Of a stretch of DNA of 64,000 nucleotides, positions 18,863-29,343 are shown piece after piece. The notes under the pieces are model-generated. The model did no database searches, was not told the DNA's origin, and saw nothing but the letters and a program-made list of their open reading frames with translations. Source of the DNA: Alphaproteobacteria bacterium (GTDB taxonomy: Bacteria; Pseudomonadota; Alphaproteobacteria; UBA6615); the NCBI GenBank assembly GCA_039980135.1, contig JBDXCV010000013.1, forward strand, positions 248,001 through 312,000, read 5' to 3'. A program made the position numbers and the translations under genes. Each line of letters opens with the position of its first letter. Position 1 is the first letter of the stretch.

Positions 18863-19591
18863 CTAGCCGGCCACGGCGCCGAAGCGGCGTTCGCGCCGGT
18901 TGTATTCTTCGATGCATTGTTCCAGATGGGGGCGGCCGAATTCGGGCCACAGCGCATCGACGAAGACCAGCTCGGTATAGGCGCACTGCCAGAGCAGAAA
19001 ATTGCTGATCCGCTGCTCGTTGGACGTCCGGATAAGCAGATCGGGATCCGGCAGGTCCCGGGTCCATAAATGTTTCGCCACCGCTTCTTCATCGATCGTT
19101 GCGGGGTCGAGGTTTCCATCGGCGGCCTGCTGCGCCAGCGCGCGGGTCGCCGCCGCGATATCCTGGCGCCCACCATAACTGAGTGCCGCCGTGAGGTTGA
19201 GGCCGGTATTTCCCGCGGTCAGCACCTCCGCGCTTTCGATCAGCGAAACAATCTCGTCGGAAAACCGTGCGCGGTCGCCGATCACGCGAATGCGCATGTC
19301 CCTGGCGTGCAGGTCGGCGGTCTCGCTTTCGAGATAGCGGCGCAGCAACCCCATAAGGTCACCGACTTCATCGCTCGGGCGATTCCAGTTCTCGGAACTG
19401 AAGCCGAACAGGGTGAGATACTTCACGCCGAGCGCCTCGGCCGCATCGAGTGTGCGTTTGACCGCCTCCGCGCCCTTTGCATGCCCCGCGGTGCGCGGCA
19501 GGCCACGCGCGCGCGCCCATCGGCCGTTGCCGTCCATGATCACCGCGATATGCGCTGGTACCCGGCCCTGTTCGTCTCCGGCGTCGGCCAT
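18863..19591 (-). CDS. uppS: Undecaprenyl pyrophosphate synthase (cis-prenyltransferase)
   Basis: UppS makes the C55 carrier lipid for peptidoglycan and O-antigen synthesis from FPP and IPP. The 242-residue protein has the conserved AVIMDGNGRWA motif with catalytic Asp20, LTLFGFSSENW, and near the end DLLIRTSNEQRISNFL and YTELVF. The start at 19591 is four bases after the frr stop. Order frr-uppS-cdsA-dxr is classical. Confidence 0.97.
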   Translation of the reverse strand: MADAGDEQGRVPAHIAVIMDGNGRWARARGLPRTAGHAKGAEAVKRTLDAAEALGVKYLTLFGFSSENWNRPSDEVGDLMGLLRRYLESETADLHARDMRIRVIGDRARFSDEIVSLIESAEVLTAGNTGLNLTAALSYGGRQDIAAATRALAQQAADGNLDPATIDEEAVAKHLWTRDLPDPDLLIRTSNEQRISNFLLWQCAYTELVFVDALWPEFGRPHLEQCIEEYNRRERRFGAVAG

Positions 19592-19595
19592 CGGA

Positions 19596-20150
19596 TCAGA
19601 CCTGCATGATCTCCTGCTCTTTTGTTTCGAGCAGCGAGTCGATGTTGGAGATATGGCCGTCGGTCATCTGCTGGATGTCATCGCCCCGCGCACGGTGCTC
19701 ATCCTGGGAGATGTCGCCATCCTTCTCCAGTCTCTTGAGCGAATCCATGCCGTCACGGCGAACATTGCGCACCGCGATACGCGCCTGTTCGGCATATTTC
19801 GCGGCGACCTTCGCCATTTCCTCGCGCCGTTCCTCGCTCAATTCGGGAATTGGCACCCGGATCATATTGCCCTCGGTCTGCGGGTTCAGGCCCAGCCCGG
19901 AATCCATGATCGCCTTTTCCACGGCCTTGATGTTGCCGTTGTCCCAGACCTGGACGCTCAGCATCCGCGGTTCGGGGACACTGACGGAGGCCAGCTGGTT
20001 CATGGGCATGATGGCCCCGTAGGCGTCCACGTCGACATTCTCCAGCAGAGACGTCGAAGCACGGCCCGTTCGCAGACCGCCGAATTCACGCTTCAGGGCC
20101 TCCAGCGCGCCGTCCATGCGGCGCTTGAGATCATTTTCATCTGCCGACAC
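19596..20150 (-). CDS. frr: Ribosome recycling factor
   Basis: RRF splits the post-termination ribosome together with EF-G. The 184-residue protein shows the family N-terminus ([17 protein letters not shown]), [14 protein letters not shown] in domain II and the C-terminal helix with [15 protein letters not shown]. The start is GTG 20150, immediately after the TAA of pyrH, with GGGGAGAG as ribosome binding site inside the pyrH end. Confidence 0.97.
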   Translation of the reverse strand: MSADENDLKRRMDGALEALKREFGGLRTGRASTSLLENVDVDAYGAIMPMNQLASVSVPEPRMLSVQVWDNGNIKAVEKAIMDSGLGLNPQTEGNMIRVPIPELSEERREEMAKVAAKYAEQARIAVRNVRRDGMDSLKRLEKDGDISQDEHRARGDDIQQMTDGHISNIDSLLETKEQEIMQV

Positions 20151-20876
20151 TTATTTCTCTCCCCTGACAATCGTGAAACGGCCCTCGCCATCGAGCACAC
20201 GTTTCACTTCTCCGGCATTCTGGATCGAAAACACCAGAATCGGAATGTTGTTCTCGCGACACAGCGTGATCGCCGCCGCATCCATGACCTTGAGATCACG
20301 CTGGAGCACATCGAAATGGGACAGGCTGTCGAAGCGTTCCGCGCTCGGGTCTTTTTCCGGATCGGCGGCATAGACCCCGTCCACCTTGGTGCCCTTGAGC
20401 AGGCAGTCACAATCCATTTCCGATGCACGCAGCGCCGCCGCCGTATCGGTCGTGAAATAGGGATTGCCCGTGCCCGCCGCGAAGATCACCACCCGACCCT
20501 TCTCCATATGCCGGACGGCACGGCGGCGAATATACGGTTCGCACACGGTCGACATCGGGATCGCCGACAGGACGCGGTTCGGCACGTCGAGGTCTTCGAG
20601 GGCGCTCTGCAGCGCCAGGGCGTTCATGACCGTCGCCAGCATGCCCATATAGTCGGCGCTGGCGCGCTCCATACCCTGGGCGGCTACGGATACGCCGCGG
20701 AAGATGTTGCCGCCGCCCACGACAAGACAGAGCTCGGTTCCGGATTTCTGGACTTCCGCGATATCGCTCGCGATGCGCGCCACCATCTTGGGGTCGAGAC
20801 CGAACTCGCCATCCCCCATCAGGACTTCGCCCGAAACCTTCAGGAGAACGCGCTTGAACTCAGCTTTGCCTGCCAT
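20151..20876 (-). CDS. pyrH: UMP kinase
   Basis: PyrH phosphorylates UMP to UDP in pyrimidine nucleotide synthesis. The 241-residue bacterial hexameric enzyme belongs to the amino-acid kinase fold: [13 protein letters not shown] near the start, [12 protein letters not shown] for phosphate binding, [24 protein letters not shown] split over the nucleotide site, and [14 protein letters not shown]. It is 32 bases after tsf and abuts frr. Confidence 0.97.
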   Translation of the reverse strand: MAGKAEFKRVLLKVSGEVLMGDGEFGLDPKMVARIASDIAEVQKSGTELCLVVGGGNIFRGVSVAAQGMERASADYMGMLATVMNALALQSALEDLDVPNRVLSAIPMSTVCEPYIRRRAVRHMEKGRVVIFAAGTGNPYFTTDTAAALRASEMDCDCLLKGTKVDGVYAADPEKDPSAERFDSLSHFDVLQRDLKVMDAAAITLCRENNIPILVFSIQNAGEVKRVLDGEGRFTIVRGEK

Positions 20877-20908
20877 CGGACTACCGTTCCGTTCGGCCGG
20901 TTCGCGAA

Positions 20909-21829
20909 CTAATTGGCGAGCTTCGCCACTTCGTCGGCGAAATCGTCTTCCCGGCGTTCAATACCCTCGCCCAACGTGAAACGGACAAACCCGGCCAGTG
21001 CGACCGGCGCGCCGATCTCATTCGCCGCCGCCTCGATGACCTTCGAAACCTTGGTTTCGCCGTCGATCACGAATGTCTGCTCGTTGAGCACGACTTCTTC
21101 GTAGAACTTGCGCAGGCGCCCTTCCACCATTTTCTCGACGATCTCTTCCGGCTTGCCCGAAGCGCGCGCCTGTTCGGCGAGCACCTCGCGCTCGCGATCG
21201 AGCGCGCTGGCATCGACGGACGCAATATCGAGAAATTGCGGCTGTGCGGCGGCCACATGCATGGCGAGCTGACGGCCCAGCTCATCGAGCTTTGATGCGT
21301 CACCGGTGGATTCGAGCGCCACGAGGACGCCGATCTTGCCGAGCCCCGGTGCCACCTGATTATGGACATAGCCCGACACCACGCCGGAACCGACCGAAAG
21401 GCTGGTTGCGCGGCGGAAACCGATATTCTCGCCGATCGTGCCGACCAGTTCGACGACCGTCTCCTCGACCGACGCGCCGCCGTCGACAGCCGCCGCCTTT
21501 AGCGCCGCCTCGTCATCGCCGTGAACCATCGCCAGCGCGGTGACCTTGGTGACGAAGCCCTGGAAGATTTCGTTGCGGGCAACGAAGTCGGTCTCGGAGT
21601 TCACCTCGACCAGCGCGCCCGTCGTGCCGTCGACCGCCATACCGACCAGGCCTTCCGCAGCGGCCCGGCCCGCCTTTTTCTCGGCAGCCGAGAGACCCTT
21701 TTTGCGCAACCAGTCGATCGCGGCCTCAAGATCGCCGTCGTTCTCGGTCAATGCAGTTTTACAATCCATCATGCCCGCGCCGGACTTCTCGCGCAGTTCC
21801 TTGACGGCAGCAGCCGTGATCTCAGCCAT
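20909..21829 (-). CDS. tsf: Elongation factor Ts
   Basis: EF-Ts recharges EF-Tu with GTP during translation. The 306-residue protein has the N-terminal UBA-like domain ([16 protein letters not shown]), the conserved [10 protein letters not shown] core motif and the C-terminal dimerisation region. It follows rpsB by 58 bases of AT-rich spacer that includes a short AAAACGTTTT palindrome, too weak for a terminator. Read with rpsB. Confidence 0.97.
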   Translation of the reverse strand: MAEITAAAVKELREKSGAGMMDCKTALTENDGDLEAAIDWLRKKGLSAAEKKAGRAAAEGLVGMAVDGTTGALVEVNSETDFVARNEIFQGFVTKVTALAMVHGDDEAALKAAAVDGGASVEETVVELVGTIGENIGFRRATSLSVGSGVVSGYVHNQVAPGLGKIGVLVALESTGDASKLDELGRQLAMHVAAAQPQFLDIASVDASALDREREVLAEQARASGKPEEIVEKMVEGRLRKFYEEVVLNEQTFVIDGETKVSKVIEAAANEIGAPVALAGFVRFTLGEGIERREDDFADEVAKLAN

Positions 21830-21887
21830 GCTGACTCTCCACTCGAATAAAACGTTTTAACTGGTTAATTCTACGACCTTAATGACC

Positions 21888-22757
21888 CTATGATGCGGGC
21901 TCCGCCGGGGCTTCAGCAGCCGCGGTTTCGGCGGCAGGCGCTGCGGGAGCAGGCGCTTCGGCAGCAGGTGTTTCGGGAGCCGCTGCCGCGGCAACAACCG
22001 CTTCGGCAACCGTAGCCTCGACCGGCGGTGCCGCAGCTTCGCCGATATCGATCCCGGCGGCCGCCATGTCCTGTTGCAGGCCGTCGATCACCGCACCGGT
22101 GAACAGGTCGCAATAGAGCTGGATGGCGCGCATCGCATCGTCATTGCCCGGAATAGGCATGTCGATGTCGGCCGGATCGGAGTTGGTGTCGCAGACGCCG
22201 ACCACCGGAATACCAAGCTTCTTGGCCTCCTTGATCGCGAGCTCTTCCTTGTTCGTGTCGATGACGACCACGAGGTCCGGGCGACCGCCCATTTCCTTGA
22301 TGCCGCCGAGCGCCATCTCCAGCTTGTCCCGCTTGCGCGTCAGCTGCAGGGTTTCCTTCTTGGTCAGCCCCAGGGCCGATTCACCGGAAAGCTGCTCTTC
22401 CAGCTCACGAAGCGTCTTGATCGACTGGGAAATCGTCGTCCAGTTGGTGAGCATGCCGCCCAGCCAACGCTGGTTGACGTAATACTGGCCGCATTTGCGG
22501 GCCGATTCCGCGACGATGTCGCTGGCCGCGCGTTTGGTGCCCACGAACAGCACCCGACCGCCCTCGGACGCAACGCTGCGCGCCGCGTTCAGTGCGGCAT
22601 AGAGCATCGGCACCGTCTGCTGCAGATCGAGAATGTGGATTCCGTTACGGACGCCGAAAATGAACGGCTCCATCTTCGGATTCCAGCGTCGGGTATTGTG
22701 GCCAAAGTGAACGCCAGCTTCCAGCAGCTGGCGCATCGTGAATGTAGGGACCGCCAT
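21888..22757 (-). CDS. rpsB: 30S ribosomal protein S2
   Basis: S2 is a late-binding 30S subunit protein. Residues 1-225 are a standard S2 ([21 protein letters not shown] split across the N-terminus, [32 protein letters not shown]). The protein is 289 residues because of a C-terminal extension of about 50 residues rich in Ala, Pro, Glu and Val, a feature seen in several Alphaproteobacteria. GGAGAG lies five bases before the ATG. It is the first gene of the long minus-strand envelope cluster and has a good promoter upstream. Confidence 0.97.
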   Translation of the reverse strand: MAVPTFTMRQLLEAGVHFGHNTRRWNPKMEPFIFGVRNGIHILDLQQTVPMLYAALNAARSVASEGGRVLFVGTKRAASDIVAESARKCGQYYVNQRWLGGMLTNWTTISQSIKTLRELEEQLSGESALGLTKKETLQLTRKRDKLEMALGGIKEMGGRPDLVVVIDTNKEELAIKEAKKLGIPVVGVCDTNSDPADIDMPIPGNDDAMRAIQLYCDLFTGAVIDGLQQDMAAAGIDIGEAAAPPVEATVAEAVVAAAAAPETPAAEAPAPAAPAAETAAAEAPAEPAS

Positions 22758-22886
22758 GGTCTCTCTCCTTTACCGGTTGTGCCTCCGCAGACTGCCGCCC
22801 CGAGGGGCACCGGATCGACGAGCGGGGATGTCTGTCCGCCTGCCGCAGGTCTGCGTGTGGAATATGTCCCGCACATGCGAGATCGC

Positions 22887-22919
22887 GGGGGTGATACCCC
22901 CATGGCCGCCCGATGACAA
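22887..22919 (-). promoter_or_regulatory. rpsB promoter overlapped by a GGGGG/CCCCC inverted repeat
   Basis: TTGTCA at 22914-22919 and TATCAC at 22891-22896 are spaced 17 bases on the minus strand, a good sigma-70 match (five and four of six). The -10 lies in the spacer of a perfect inverted repeat (22887-22901, arms GGGGG and CCCCC). The transcript would carry a leader of about 125 bases before the rpsB ATG, room for S2 autoregulation as known in other bacteria; I see no specific structure to prove it. The 195-base gap 22758-22952 holds nothing else recognisable. Confidence 0.55.
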
Positions 22920-22952
22920 GGCCTTATTGATCCAAGCGGCCTGTAATACGCT

Positions 22953-23294
22953 CTAGGTCTTCTTGTATTCTATTTCCAAGGCGATCAGCGGATCGTCGCC
23001 GACCACGGTCACGTTGTGCTCGAAGCCGTCGCCGACCTCGTAGAACGTCGCCGCGCCCTTCTTGGACGCCATCGATGACGGCGCGTCGCCACCACCGCGT
23101 TCGATGCGCACCTCGCTGTCACCGAAATGATAGCCGACATAGTCGAGGTCATGGCTGTGCCAGCCCGAGCTCTGGCCTTTTTCGATATGGTGAAAGGTGA
23201 TCCGGGTCGTGTCGTTGTCGATCAGGACCTCATAATGTCCCTGCTTGTCCGCCGGTATCTCCGCGCGAGTCTTTTCTTCAAGCTTTTCAGACAT
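22953..23294 (-). CDS. Small cupin protein (tandem paralog B)
   Basis: A 113-residue single-domain cupin of unknown function. The start at ATG 23294 has GGGAGG six bases upstream. It carries the motif SGWHSHDLDYVGYHF, where two histidines and an acidic residue could bind metal, and the C-terminal ALEIEYKKT. It is clearly related to the gene just upstream (23311-23640): both share a GH-[YF]-E-[VI]-L-[IV]-D opening, GW-H-x-H-[DE]-[LF]-DY and LEIEYK. The two are 16 bases apart and must be co-transcribed, toward rpsB. Its neighbours do not explain its role. Confidence 0.85.
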   Translation of the reverse strand: MSEKLEEKTRAEIPADKQGHYEVLIDNDTTRITFHHIEKGQSSGWHSHDLDYVGYHFGDSEVRIERGGGDAPSSMASKKGAATFYEVGDGFEHNVTVVGDDPLIALEIEYKKT

Positions 23295-23310
23295 GTACGC
23301 CTCCCGAAGC

Positions 23311-23640
23311 CTAGTATTTGTACTCGATCTCCAGCACCCGAATATCGACATCGCCCGCATTCATGGCGTTGTGTTCAATCGGCGCCTTGATCATCACGGC
23401 CTTGCCGGGAACATAATCGACATCGCGCTCGCTGCCGTCCGCCATATCCATGTGCAAACGCCCTTCGGATTGCTGGATCGTCAGATAATCGAATTCATGG
23501 CGATGCCAGCCGGTTTGTTGCCCGGGCTTGATATGCCATTGGGTGACGCGGGTTTTCTCGTCGTCGACCAGTATCTCGAAATGTCCGACCTCGCGATCGG
23601 CGGCCTCGCTGGCGGTCTTTTCCATCAGTTTCGTAGACAT
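23311..23640 (-). CDS. Small cupin protein (tandem paralog A)
   Basis: A 109-residue single-domain cupin, the upstream partner of a tandem pair with the gene at 22953-23294. The metal motif is QTGWHRHEFDYLTIQ, and the strand near the C-terminus reads MIKAPIEHNAMNAGD, where a further histidine is positioned as in metal-binding cupins. The C-terminus LEIEYKY is nearly that of its neighbour. Substrate unknown. It begins 78 bases after the dnaE stop, in a gap with no clear promoter. Confidence 0.85.
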   Translation of the reverse strand: MSTKLMEKTASEAADREVGHFEILVDDEKTRVTQWHIKPGQQTGWHRHEFDYLTIQQSEGRLHMDMADGSERDVDYVPGKAVMIKAPIEHNAMNAGDVDIRVLEIEYKY

Positions 23641-23718
23641 GATTCTATCTCCCGCGTTGTACCCACAAACCTACATTTGAAGACCGGGGCACGTAAAGCG
23701 CGGTGCCGTTCGGAATAT

Positions 23719-26700
23719 CTAGATTTCCTGCACGTCCACGACGCCGGGAATGGCGCGCATCGCCCGGTTCAGTTCAGGCGTACACAGATAGCCGCCGTCG
23801 AGACGGACAATGACGTCCTGCTCACCATCGGGAATGACCAGCCGTATCCGGCCATTGCCGCGCTTGCCCTCGTCCGGGCGCGCCTCCCGGTCGATCAGGG
23901 TTTTGAGGGAGCCGATCGGCGCCATCCCGTCGAGCCATATCTTGATCGCGACCGGCGCATTCGCCGCGGCCGCGTCGAGTTCCCGCACGCTCTGGCCTGT
24001 CAGGCGCAGCTGGCCTTCCTCGAACCTGGCCGCCGTCTGCACCAGCACCGGCTTGCCACTTTCCAGCACCTCTCGCGACGCGGCCAGAACCTCCGAAAAC
24101 ATGGTGACTTCGATCGTGCCGGCGGCATCTGAAAGCGTCACAAACGCGTAGCGGCTGCCGCGCTGGGACGTGCGCTGCTGAACCGCGATCACCGAACCGG
24201 CCAGCACCACATTGGCCGCACCGCCCTGCCGCTCGACGGTCTGCTCCAGCTCCGCGCTGCCGACCACACCAAGCCGGTCCAGCAGGGTTCCATAGTCGTC
24301 CAGGGGATGGGCGGACATGTAGAACCCGACCGCATACATCTCACGCTGCAGCCGGTCCGCTTGCGGCCAGTCCCCGCGGTCCGCCGGCTGGGGCGCGGGC
24401 AACCCGCCGTCTTCGCCGACATCGCCCAACAGGCTGAACTGACCGCTTTCGCGCTCACGCTGGATGGCCTGCGCATGCCCCAGGATCTGGTCGATCGCGT
24501 CGAACGTCCGGGCGCGATTGCCGTCCAGACTGTCGAAGGCGCCGGCCTGGACCAGCTGCTCGAGCTGGCGACGGTTCATGACATGGGCATCGAGCCGGCT
24601 TACCACCTCATAGGGGCTGTCGAAGGAGCCGTTGGAGTCGCGTTCGCGAACAAGATCGCGCATCGCGCCCTGCCCGACCCCCTTGATCGCCGACAGCGCA
24701 TAGTGAATCCCGCCGATTGCGGGCACGTCCGCATCATCGGACGCCGCTTTCGACGCCTCTTCCGATGACGGGGCGTCGGCGTTGATACGCGCGACGGTGA
24801 ACTCAACGCCGGACCGATTCACGTCCGGCGGCAGCAGATCAATGCGCTGCCTGGCCAGTTCCTGCTTGTAGATCGCCAGCTTGTCCGTATTCCCCATATC
24901 CAGGGTCATGGACGCGGCGAAGAATTCGACGGGGTAATTGGCCTTCAGATAGGCCGTCTGATAGGCGATCAGGGCGTAGGCGGCCGCGTGGGCCTTGTTG
25001 AAACCGTAGCCGGCGAACTTGGCGATGGTCTCGAAGATGCGGGTGGACGTGGCCTCGTCGACCCCGCGCTCCTTCGCACCGGCGACGAATGTCTCCTGCT
25101 GGGCATCCATCTCCGACTGGATTTTCTTGCCCATGGCCCGACGCAACAGATCCGCGCCGCCCAGCGTGTAGCCCGCCAGTTCCTGGGCCATCTGCATCAC
25201 CTGCTCCTGGTAAATCGGGATGCCGTAGGTCTCTTTCAGACAGCTCTCCAGATCGTCGTGCAGGTAATCGACGGCCTCCCTTTCATGCTTTCGCGCAATA
25301 TAGCTCGGGATATTGTCCATCGGCCCGGGCCGATAGAGTGCGACGACGGCGATGATGTCCTCGAAACGGTCCGGAACCAGCTTGCGCAGCACGTCGCGAA
25401 CCCCGGAGGATTCACACTGGAACACGCCCGTCGTGTCGCCGCGCGCCAGCATGTCGAAAGTCCGCGTATCGTCCAGCGGCAAGGTCTCGAGATCAATCCC
25501 CACGTCCCGGTCGGCCAACAACTCCACGGCCTTCTGCAGCACGTCGAGGGTCTTCAGCCCCAGGAAATCAAACTTCACCAGCCCCGCCGCCTCGACATAC
25601 TTCATGCTGAACTGGGTCGATAGCGTCGCGGCGCGCGGGTCACGGAACAGCGGGATGATGTCCGACAATGGCCGGTCACCAATCACGACGCCGGCGGCGT
25701 GGGTCGAGGAGTTCCGGTACAGACCCTCGAGCTTGAGCGCGAGGTCGAGCAGATGCGCCACCGCCTCATCCTCGTCGCGCAGCGCCTGTAGCGCGTCTTC
25801 GCTGTCAATGGCTTCCTGCAGCGTCATCGGGTTGGCCGGATTATTCGGCACCATCTTGGCAATCCGGTCCACCTGCCCGTAGGGCATCTCCAGGACCCGG
25901 CCCACATCGCGCACCACCGCGCGCGCCTGCAGCTTGCCGAAGGTGATGATCTGGGCGACCCGGTCATGACCGAATTTCTGTTGCACGTAGTGAATGACCT
26001 CGTCGCGCCGTTCCTGGCAGAAATCGATATCGAAGTCGGGCATCGACACGCGTTCGGGATTCAAAAAGCGCTCGAAAAACAGGCCGAAACGCAGCGGGTC
26101 AAGGTCCGTGATCGTCAGCGCCCAGGCCACCGCAGACCCGGCACCCGAACCACGGCCCGGTCCGACCGCCACACCGTTCGCCTTGGACCATTTGATGAAG
26201 TCGGAAACGATCAGGAAGTAGCCCGGATATCCCATGTTAACAATGGTTTCGAGCTCGAACTTCAATCGTTCTCTATAGGGTGTCGCGGCGGCCTCACGGG
26301 CGGCAGCATCCATATCGTCGGTGTACACATGGGCGGCCAGCCGCGCCTCGAGCCCGGCTTCAGCCTCCGTGCGCAGCTCCTGTTCTTCCGTGCGGCCACC
26401 TTCGGTCGGATAGGGCGGCAGCATCGGCGCCGTTTCCGTCGGCATGAACGCGCAACGGCGCGCCACCACAAGTGTGTTTTCGATGGCTTCCGGCAAATCG
26501 GCGAAAAGCGCCCGCATTTCGGCGGCGGACTTGAACCGGTGCTCGGGCGTGACACGCCGGCGCTCCGACTGGGACACGTAGGCGCTCTGGGAGATGCACA
26601 ACAGGGCATCATGGGCCTCATACATGCCCTCATCCGCGAAGAAGGCCTCATTTGTCGCAAGCAGCGGGATATCATGGGCATAGGCCAGATCGATGAAGGC

Positions 26701-27282
26701 AGGCTCCAGCCGGTCTTCGATCGCAAGCCCATGGCGCTGCACTTCCATGTACAAACGGCCCGGGAACAGCCCCTTCAGTCGTTCCAGGACGGCTGTCGCG
26801 GCATCCATCTGGCCTTCGGCGATCAGCCGCCCGACCGGGCCGGCAACGCCGCCCGTGAGTGCAATCAGCCCGCCGGTCGAATCTTCGATCTCGTCCAGGG
26901 TGATAACCGGGTTCCGGTCGTCTGCCATCTCCACATAGGACCGGCTGACAATGTGCAGCAGATTGCCGTAACCCGCCTCGGACTGGGCCAGAAGCACGAT
27001 CTGATCATCCGCCGGGGGTCGCGCACCACCGCGAAAGCCATTGCGGGATTCGTCCGATTCCGGCGCGAGTGCGAACTGACAACCAACGATCGGCTGAATG
27101 CCGGCCTTTGCCGCGGCCATCGAGAACTCCAGCGCCCCGAAAAGATTCCCCGTATCGGTGATGGCCACCGCCGGCATCTGCCGCTCACGGCACAGCTCGA
27201 CGAGTTGCGGAATGCGCAGCGCACCCTCGGCCAGCGAATAGGCGGAATGAACGCGCAGATGGACAAAATCGGCATGTGTCAT
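23719..27282 (-). CDS. dnaE: DNA polymerase III subunit alpha
   Basis: DnaE is the replicative polymerase catalytic subunit. The 1187-residue length matches DnaE1. It starts with a PHP domain (VHLRVHSAYSLAEGA), then the C-family polymerase core with the catalytic aspartates in PDFDIDFCQERR near residue 415, GRGSGAGS in the palm, a helix-hairpin-helix region, an OB-fold (about 1000-1080) and a C-terminal tau-binding region. The proofreading exonuclease is a separate gene elsewhere. It lies in the order proS-lolC-lolD-dnaE, common in Alphaproteobacteria. Confidence 0.97.
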   Translation of the reverse strand: MTHADFVHLRVHSAYSLAEGALRIPQLVELCRERQMPAVAITDTGNLFGALEFSMAAAKAGIQPIVGCQFALAPESDESRNGFRGGARPPADDQIVLLAQSEAGYGNLLHIVSRSYVEMADDRNPVITLDEIEDSTGGLIALTGGVAGPVGRLIAEGQMDAATAVLERLKGLFPGRLYMEVQRHGLAIEDRLEPAFIDLAYAHDIPLLATNEAFFADEGMYEAHDALLCISQSAYVSQSERRRVTPEHRFKSAAEMRALFADLPEAIENTLVVARRCAFMPTETAPMLPPYPTEGGRTEEQELRTEAEAGLEARLAAHVYTDDMDAAAREAAATPYRERLKFELETIVNMGYPGYFLIVSDFIKWSKANGVAVGPGRGSGAGSAVAWALTITDLDPLRFGLFFERFLNPERVSMPDFDIDFCQERRDEVIHYVQQKFGHDRVAQIITFGKLQARAVVRDVGRVLEMPYGQVDRIAKMVPNNPANPMTLQEAIDSEDALQALRDEDEAVAHLLDLALKLEGLYRNSSTHAAGVVIGDRPLSDIIPLFRDPRAATLSTQFSMKYVEAAGLVKFDFLGLKTLDVLQKAVELLADRDVGIDLETLPLDDTRTFDMLARGDTTGVFQCESSGVRDVLRKLVPDRFEDIIAVVALYRPGPMDNIPSYIARKHEREAVDYLHDDLESCLKETYGIPIYQEQVMQMAQELAGYTLGGADLLRRAMGKKIQSEMDAQQETFVAGAKERGVDEATSTRIFETIAKFAGYGFNKAHAAAYALIAYQTAYLKANYPVEFFAASMTLDMGNTDKLAIYKQELARQRIDLLPPDVNRSGVEFTVARINADAPSSEEASKAASDDADVPAIGGIHYALSAIKGVGQGAMRDLVRERDSNGSFDSPYEVVSRLDAHVMNRRQLEQLVQAGAFDSLDGNRARTFDAIDQILGHAQAIQRERESGQFSLLGDVGEDGGLPAPQPADRGDWPQADRLQREMYAVGFYMSAHPLDDYGTLLDRLGVVGSAELEQTVERQGGAANVVLAGSVIAVQQRTSQRGSRYAFVTLSDAAGTIEVTMFSEVLAASREVLESGKPVLVQTAARFEEGQLRLTGQSVRELDAAAANAPVAIKIWLDGMAPIGSLKTLIDREARPDEGKRGNGRIRLVIPDGEQDVIVRLDGGYLCTPELNRAMRAIPGVVDVQEI

Positions 27283-27350
27283 GATCCCGCGACACTAGCC
27301 CGATTCGAGGCGTCCACGACCCCTCCAATCACGTGCAATCCGGGGACAAC

Positions 27351-28031
27351 TCAGGCCGGCTCGACCCGCCCGTCACGCAGGCGCAGCGTACGGTCCATTT
27401 TGGCGGCCAGGTCCAGGTTATGGGTCGCTATCAGGGCCGCGAGCCGGGCACCCCGGACCAGCTTGAGCATCTGATCGAACACACCGCCCGCGGTCTCGGG
27501 ATCGAGGTTGCCGGTCGGTTCGTCTGCCAGCAGGATTGCCGGGGCATTTGCCACGCTGCGGGCGATCGCGATCCGCTGCTGCTCGCCGCCACTAAGCTGT
27601 CCCGGCCGATGGGATGCCCGGTCTGTAAGCCCCATCATTTCCAGCAGCTCATTGGCGCGCGCGCGCGCCTCGGCGCGGCTGGTGCCCGCGATCATCTGCG
27701 GCAGCATGATGTTTTCCTGGGCCGAGAATTCCGGCAACAGATGATGGAATTGATAGACAAACCCCAGCGTGCCGCGGCGCAGCCGGGTCCGATCAGCCTC
27801 CGGCAACCCCGAACATGCCTCTTCACCGATAATCACGTCGCCGGTGTCGGGCCGCTCGAGCAGGCCCGCGATGTGCAACAACGTGGACTTTCCCGCGCCC
27901 GAAGGGCCGACAAGGGCCACGATCTCGCCGGGCACCAACGACATCCGGACATCGCGCAGGACCTCGATTTCCCGCCCGCCCTGATGGAAGGTGCGGCCGA
28001 CACCACGTATTTCCAGCGCCGAATCACTCAT
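27351..28031 (-). CDS. lolD: Lipoprotein-releasing ABC transporter ATPase LolD
   Basis: LolD powers release of outer-membrane lipoproteins from the inner membrane to LolA. The 226-residue ATPase shows Walker [10 protein letters not shown], the Q-loop [16 protein letters not shown], the signature [14 protein letters not shown] and Walker [13 protein letters not shown]. Its ATG lies inside the lolC end (8-base overlap), so the two are coupled. Confidence 0.96.
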   Translation of the reverse strand: MSDSALEIRGVGRTFHQGGREIEVLRDVRMSLVPGEIVALVGPSGAGKSTLLHIAGLLERPDTGDVIIGEEACSGLPEADRTRLRRGTLGFVYQFHHLLPEFSAQENIMLPQMIAGTSRAEARARANELLEMMGLTDRASHRPGQLSGGEQQRIAIARSVANAPAILLADEPTGNLDPETAGGVFDQMLKLVRGARLAALIATHNLDLAAKMDRTLRLRDGRVEPA

Positions 28032-29268
28032 TGCGCAGCGCCTCCACCGGATCGAGCCGCGAGGCGCGCCAACTGGGGTACAACGTCGCCAGGACCGACA
28101 GTCCCAGCGCCATGGAGATGACCATCACCACCTCACCGGGATCGACCTCGGCGGGAAGCTGGCTCAGGAAATAGATTTCTGCGGCGAACAGTTCCGTTCC
28201 GGTGAGCGATTCAAGCCAACGCCGGATCACCTCGATATTCTCGGAGAAGACCAGCCCCAGGATCGCGCCGGAGACCGTACCGACCACGCCGATGCTGGTA
28301 CCGACGATGAAAAACACCCGCATCACCATGCCGCGCGACGCCCCCACGGTGCGCAGGATGGCGATCGCCGAACCCTTGTCCTTCACCAGCATGATAAGGC
28401 TGGAGATGATGTTGAACGCCGCCACCAGGATGATCAGCGTCAGGATCAGGAACATGACGTTGCGTTCGACCTGCAAGGCATTGAAAAAGCTGCTGTTTGC
28501 CTGTTGCCAGTCGAACAGCCGATGGTTCGGGCCTGCGACCGCGGCGATGGCCAGACGCTGTCTTTGGAACGCGTCGGGGTCCTCGACGAAGACTTCGAGC
28601 TGATTGACCGTATCGCCGAGCCGGAAATACTGCTGCGCGGCGGCGAGCGGCATGAATATGAAGCTGCTGTCGAACTCGAACATGCCCACTTCGAAGGTCG
28701 CGGCCACCCGATAGGCCTGCATGCGCGGGACGGTCCCGAAGGCTGTTACCGTGCCGCGCGGAGAGACCAGCGTGACCTTGTCGCCGACCCGCACCCCCAA
28801 TGTGCGCGCCAACCGAGAACCCAGCACGACGGAATCACTGCCGGCGAACTGGCTGAGCGACCCCGTTCGGATGTTTCCAGCGATAGACGGCCGTGCCGCC
28901 AGCGCTTCCGGTGTCAGACCACGCACCAGCGCGCCCGACGCCCGGCCGCCATTCGTTGCCAGAATCTGGCCCTCGACCAGCGGCGTGACCGAGAGCACCC
29001 CGTCGACCATCCGCACCCGTTCGGCGAGCGGGCCGTAGTCGGACAGCGGCCCGGTCGTGCTGACGACCGCGATATGCCCGTTGAGGCCAAGGATCCGGTC
29101 GAGAAGTTCACCGCGAAAACCGTTCATCACCGACAGCACGATGATCAGGGTGGCGACGCCAAGCGCGATGCCCATCAGCGAAAACCCGGCGATGACGGAG
29201 ATGAATCCCTCGGCACGGCGGGCCCGCATATAGCGCAGGGCAATCATCCATTCGACGGGAGAAAACAT
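28024..29268 (-). CDS. lolC: Lipoprotein-releasing ABC transporter permease LolC/LolE
   Basis: This is the membrane subunit of the Lol export complex. The 414-residue protein has one N-terminal membrane segment (about 25-45), a large periplasmic MacB-like domain (about 50-260) and three C-terminal membrane segments (about 270-400) with the FtsX-like fold. Only one permease gene accompanies lolD, so it probably acts as a homodimer, as in the LolF arrangement of bacteria without separate LolC and LolE. The start taken, ATG 29268, gives [14 protein letters not shown], the usual N-terminus; the frame is open to 29304. Confidence 0.94.
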   Translation of the reverse strand: MFSPVEWMIALRYMRARRAEGFISVIAGFSLMGIALGVATLIIVLSVMNGFRGELLDRILGLNGHIAVVSTTGPLSDYGPLAERVRMVDGVLSVTPLVEGQILATNGGRASGALVRGLTPEALAARPSIAGNIRTGSLSQFAGSDSVVLGSRLARTLGVRVGDKVTLVSPRGTVTAFGTVPRMQAYRVAATFEVGMFEFDSSFIFMPLAAAQQYFRLGDTVNQLEVFVEDPDAFQRQRLAIAAVAGPNHRLFDWQQANSSFFNALQVERNVMFLILTLIILVAAFNIISSLIMLVKDKGSAIAILRTVGASRGMVMRVFFIVGTSIGVVGTVSGAILGLVFSENIEVIRRWLESLTGTELFAAEIYFLSQLPAEVDPGEVVMVISMALGLSVLATLYPSWRASRLDPVEALRNE

Positions 29269-29343
29269 CGTGATTCCAACCTGTTGGGAGCGACAGCGCG
29301 ACACGAGTACAAAGAGCGAATTTGATGTCCGATTGTGGCCACC

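Noticed and set aside
21830-21887. AAAACGTTTT palindrome between rpsB and tsf as a terminator
   Set aside because: Short, AT-only stem without a GC-rich core or T-run; rpsB and tsf are normally co-transcribed.
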